From NCBI GenBank assembly GCA_021158805.1, contig JAGGTZ010000204.1, positions 1 through 8,850 of the forward strand: a stretch of DNA of 8,850 nt, read 5' to 3'. This document shows, piece by piece, positions 6,870 through 8,850 of the stretch (within the stretch, counting starts at the first letter, position 1; the number at the start of each line of letters is the position of its first letter). The notes under the pieces are model-generated. The model saw nothing but the letters and a program-made list of their open reading frames with translations. It searched no databases and had not been told where the DNA came from. The translations under genes were made by a program, and so were the position numbers. The stretch comes from Thermoproteota archaeon. GTDB taxonomy: Archaea; Korarchaeota; Korarchaeia; Korarchaeales; Korarchaeaceae.

Positions 6870-8850
6870 ATGAGGGACATGCCATCCGATCACTTATACT
6901 TCCATCTGGAGGAATCGGATGGAAGTATTACTCTGTGGTATAAAGGAGGAGCTAGTGAAAAAGTAAAACATAGGCCGTACTTCTACACCTTCCCAGATGA
7001 AGAAAAGAAAGTCTCCGGCTATATCGAAAAGGAGAGAGCAAAAGTAAAGATAATGGGTATGGAGAAAGAACTCATAAAGTTCTACTTTATAGATGATAAA
7101 TCTCGGAAGAAGGCAGCAAAGAAAGTGGAAAAGCCACTCGATATTGATATACCGTCTTGGATGCAATTCTGTGTCGATAAAGAGATAATTCCCTTCTCTT
7201 ACTTGGATAAAGACCTTAAAGTGCTTGGTACTTCAAGCGGGCTAGATGACTTGACGAAGATATTCTTCTCTGGCCTAGTATATAGCGAGGACGGCTTTCC
7301 AATAGAAGGGAAAAGTCCCGTGATCGCAATTGCCTATGCTATAGATGACGGGCCCATAGAAGTAATCTCTTCAGAGGACAGCGACGATTCCGTGGTCATA
7401 AAGGAGTTCCTAGATGTAGTCAGAAAATATGATCCAGATGCCATAGTAGGTTATGGACATGATGCAGACGAAATCAGACATATGAGAGCTAGAGCAGGCA
7501 TGTATGCAATGAGACTCTCACTTGGCAGAGATGGATCCGAACCCGAGGAAACCGGAAGATTCTTTAGGGGGACTATACTTGTAGAAAATAAGATAAGGGG
7601 TAGAGCTAACTTAGATCTATTCCCAATAGCTTGGAGGGACTTTCCTCAGCTTCCTGAGAGGACTTGGTATGAGCTAGCCGATGAGCTGGGGATCTCGAGA
7701 CCAAAGGCGCTTATGAAATTCAGGGTCGCTGATGCTTGGAAAAGAGATAGAGATGGGACTCTCAAGTATCTGAAAGACAAACTTAATGTCTTAAGAGAAA
7801 TATCTATGAAGCTACTGGATCATCAAGTAGAGTTATCTAAACTAACCCTTAGACCAATTCATAAGCTTATTAGATCCCCTGTAGGCGAAATAGTCGAATC
7901 TTATATAATAAGGGAGGCGAAGAAAGCCGGATGGGCATTTTTACCTAAAGAACCCAGGAGAGAGGGCGGATATATAGGGGGATACGTATGGCTAAGGTCG
8001 CCTGGTTTGTACGAGAAGGTCGGCTATCTTGACTTTGCTAGCATGTACCCGTCTATAATGGCATATCACAATATCAGTTTTGAGACCGTGGATCCATCAA
8101 ATGGTTTTTGTAGTGAGCTAGAAGAGATCAGCGCAGAAGGAATCTCTGTAAAGGTCTGTAAAGATGTCAGGGGATTGATCCCAACACTGGTCACTAAGCT
8201 AATTGAGGAGAGGTCCAAAATAAAATCGAGGATGAAGGAACTGAGAGAGGATGATCCAGAGTATAAGAGGCTAGAAGCCCTTCAAAAAGCAGTTAAGGTA
8301 ATCACTAATGCTATGTATGGTTATATGGGATGGTCTAATGCCCTTCTCATGAATGTAAGTGCAGCGAAGCTAACTTCTGCGCTTGGTAGATATTACATAA
8401 AGGTAGTAAGGGACCAGGCTGAAAAGAAAGGTCTAATGGTTGTTTATATAGATACCGATGGAATACAACTAACAAAAGGCACCAAGGAGACCTATATCTC
8501 CTTGATAGATGAAATAAATGAGAAACTCCCTCTCAGAATAGAACTAGAGTATATAGCCGAGAAAGCCCTCTACCTAGCAAAGAAGAAGTATGCTCACCTG
8601 GTTGATGGGAGATTAATTGCCAAGGGATTCGAATTCATAAGGAGGGATTATCCTGATATAGTAAAGGAAGCCCAGAAAAGGATAGTAGAAATGGCTCTCC
8701 AAGGTAAGAATCTAGATGAGATAAAAGAGGTTGTAAACAAGTATAGACGGAAATTGATGGATAGGGAAGTGGAAAAGGAGGATCTAATTATAATGGAGAC
8801 TATTGGAAAGGAATTAGATAAATTCGAGCGTAGAACCAAGGGATACTATG
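6870..8850 (+). CDS. Family B DNA polymerase with degenerate proofreading domain (C-terminus beyond window)
   Basis: The frame is open from ATG 6870 to the right edge: 660 codons, missing the end of the thumb. Domain order is that of archaeal PolB: N-terminal domain, 3'-5' exonuclease fold (about 125-310), palm, fingers and start of thumb. Polymerase motifs are intact: motif A DFASMYPSI with Asp388, motif B K476-x3-N480 followed by YGY (483-485), motif C YIDTDG with Asp528 and Asp530, the KKKY block (571-574) and KGFEFIRRD (585-593). The exonuclease sites are lost. Exo I is FSGLVYS (133-139) where FDIEVYS is expected. Exo II is GYG-HDA-DE (194-201) where GYN-x3-FD is expected. Exo III is Y300-x3-K304 where Y-x3-D is expected. 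It should synthesise DNA without proofreading, perhaps as a secondary or translesion polymerase (inference). ATG 6879 is an alternative start. An in-frame TAA at 6861-6863 limits upstream extension. Confidence 0.95.
   Translation, partial: MRDMPSDHLYFHLEESDGSITLWYKGGASEKVKHRPYFYTFPDEEKKVSGYIEKERAKVKIMGMEKELIKFYFIDDKSRKKAAKKVEKPLDIDIPSWMQFCVDKEIIPFSYLDKDLKVLGTSSGLDDLTKIFFSGLVYSEDGFPIEGKSPVIAIAYAIDDGPIEVISSEDSDDSVVIKEFLDVVRKYDPDAIVGYGHDADEIRHMRARAGMYAMRLSLGRDGSEPEETGRFFRGTILVENKIRGRANLDLFPIAWRDFPQLPERTWYELADELGISRPKALMKFRVADAWKRDRDGTLKYLKDKLNVLREISMKLLDHQVELSKLTLRPIHKLIRSPVGEIVESYIIREAKKAGWAFLPKEPRREGGYIGGYVWLRSPGLYEKVGYLDFASMYPSIMAYHNISFETVDPSNGFCSELEEISAEGISVKVCKDVRGLIPTLVTKLIEERSKIKSRMKELREDDPEYKRLEALQKAVKVITNAMYGYMGWSNALLMNVSAAKLTSALGRYYIKVVRDQAEKKGLMVVYIDTDGIQLTKGTKETYISLIDEINEKLPLRIELEYIAEKALYLAKKKYAHLVDGRLIAKGFEFIRRDYPDIVKEAQKRIVEMALQGKNLDEIKEVVNKYRRKLMDREVEKEDLIIMETIGKELDKFERRTKGYY
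6896..6928 (+). repeat. Strong inverted repeat in the first codons of the polymerase gene
   Basis: ATACTTCCATC (6896-6906) is the exact reverse complement of GATGGAAGTAT (6918-6928). In RNA the stem extends by a U-G and a G-C pair to 13 bp, closing a 7-nt loop GAGGAAT (6909-6915). A second inverted repeat, CCATCCGAT (6882-6890) with ATCGGATGG (6914-6922), shares the 3' arm, so two mutually exclusive hairpins are possible within about 10-60 nt of the start codon. The region is coding (residues 5-20). Confidence 0.6.

Noticed and set aside
6894..7166. 90-codon minus-strand frame rich in Phe/Leu/Tyr, resembling a membrane protein
   Set aside because: It is the antisense of the Lys/Glu/Asp-rich N-terminal domain of the polymerase; its hydrophobicity is a mirror effect.
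7871..8500. Intein or split point in the polymerase gene
   Set aside because: The palm and fingers motifs run continuously in one frame with normal spacing, and no splicing-motif block is seen.
6870..8850. Membership in the fully inactivated archaeal PolB family
   Set aside because: Motif A (Asp388) and motif C (Asp528/Asp530) are intact, so only the exonuclease appears lost.

Overview
The window looks like chromosomal DNA of a thermophilic archaeon. The aspartyl- and isoleucyl-tRNA synthetases have archaeal-type signatures. ThiI lacks the bacterial rhodanese domain, there is a family B DNA polymerase, and the 5S rRNA has archaeal consensus blocks and stands alone instead of following a 23S gene. 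The 5S gene is about 68% G+C, while the genes around it look clearly lower by eye and use mostly AGA/AGG for arginine. That contrast suits a hyperthermophile. A crenarchaeal or korarchaeal (TACK) affiliation is plausible but not proven here.

Layout. Positions 1-1223 (minus) hold the N-terminal ~407 codons of an exported protein with a signal peptide and 11 N-glycosylation sequons; the gene runs off the left edge. Next on the minus strand come aspS (1281-2558) and, upstream of it, ileS (2537-5494). These two overlap by 22 nt and are almost certainly co-transcribed. A short divergent intergenic region with one palindromic TATA box (5546-5553) separates ileS from a free-standing 5S rRNA gene on the plus strand (about 5577-5702). 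The 5S gene ends a few bases from the stop codon of the convergent minus-strand gene thiI (5707-6822). A 47-bp divergent promoter region (6823-6869) separates thiI from a family B DNA polymerase gene (6870 to beyond 8850, plus strand), which is cut by the right edge.

How the genes relate. Most of the window is translation machinery: two aminoacyl-tRNA synthetases, 5S rRNA and the tRNA 4-thiouridine enzyme ThiI. A shared TATA element could link synthetase and 5S transcription. The polymerase and the exported protein have no evident functional link to that set.

The most notable observation is the polymerase. All three exonuclease motifs have lost their catalytic acidic residues, while polymerase motifs A, B and C are intact. 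It is therefore predicted to be a proofreading-deficient but polymerisation-competent PolB. Its first codons also encode a strong perfect inverted repeat. No CRISPR array, tRNA gene, insertion sequence or clear defence system was seen.
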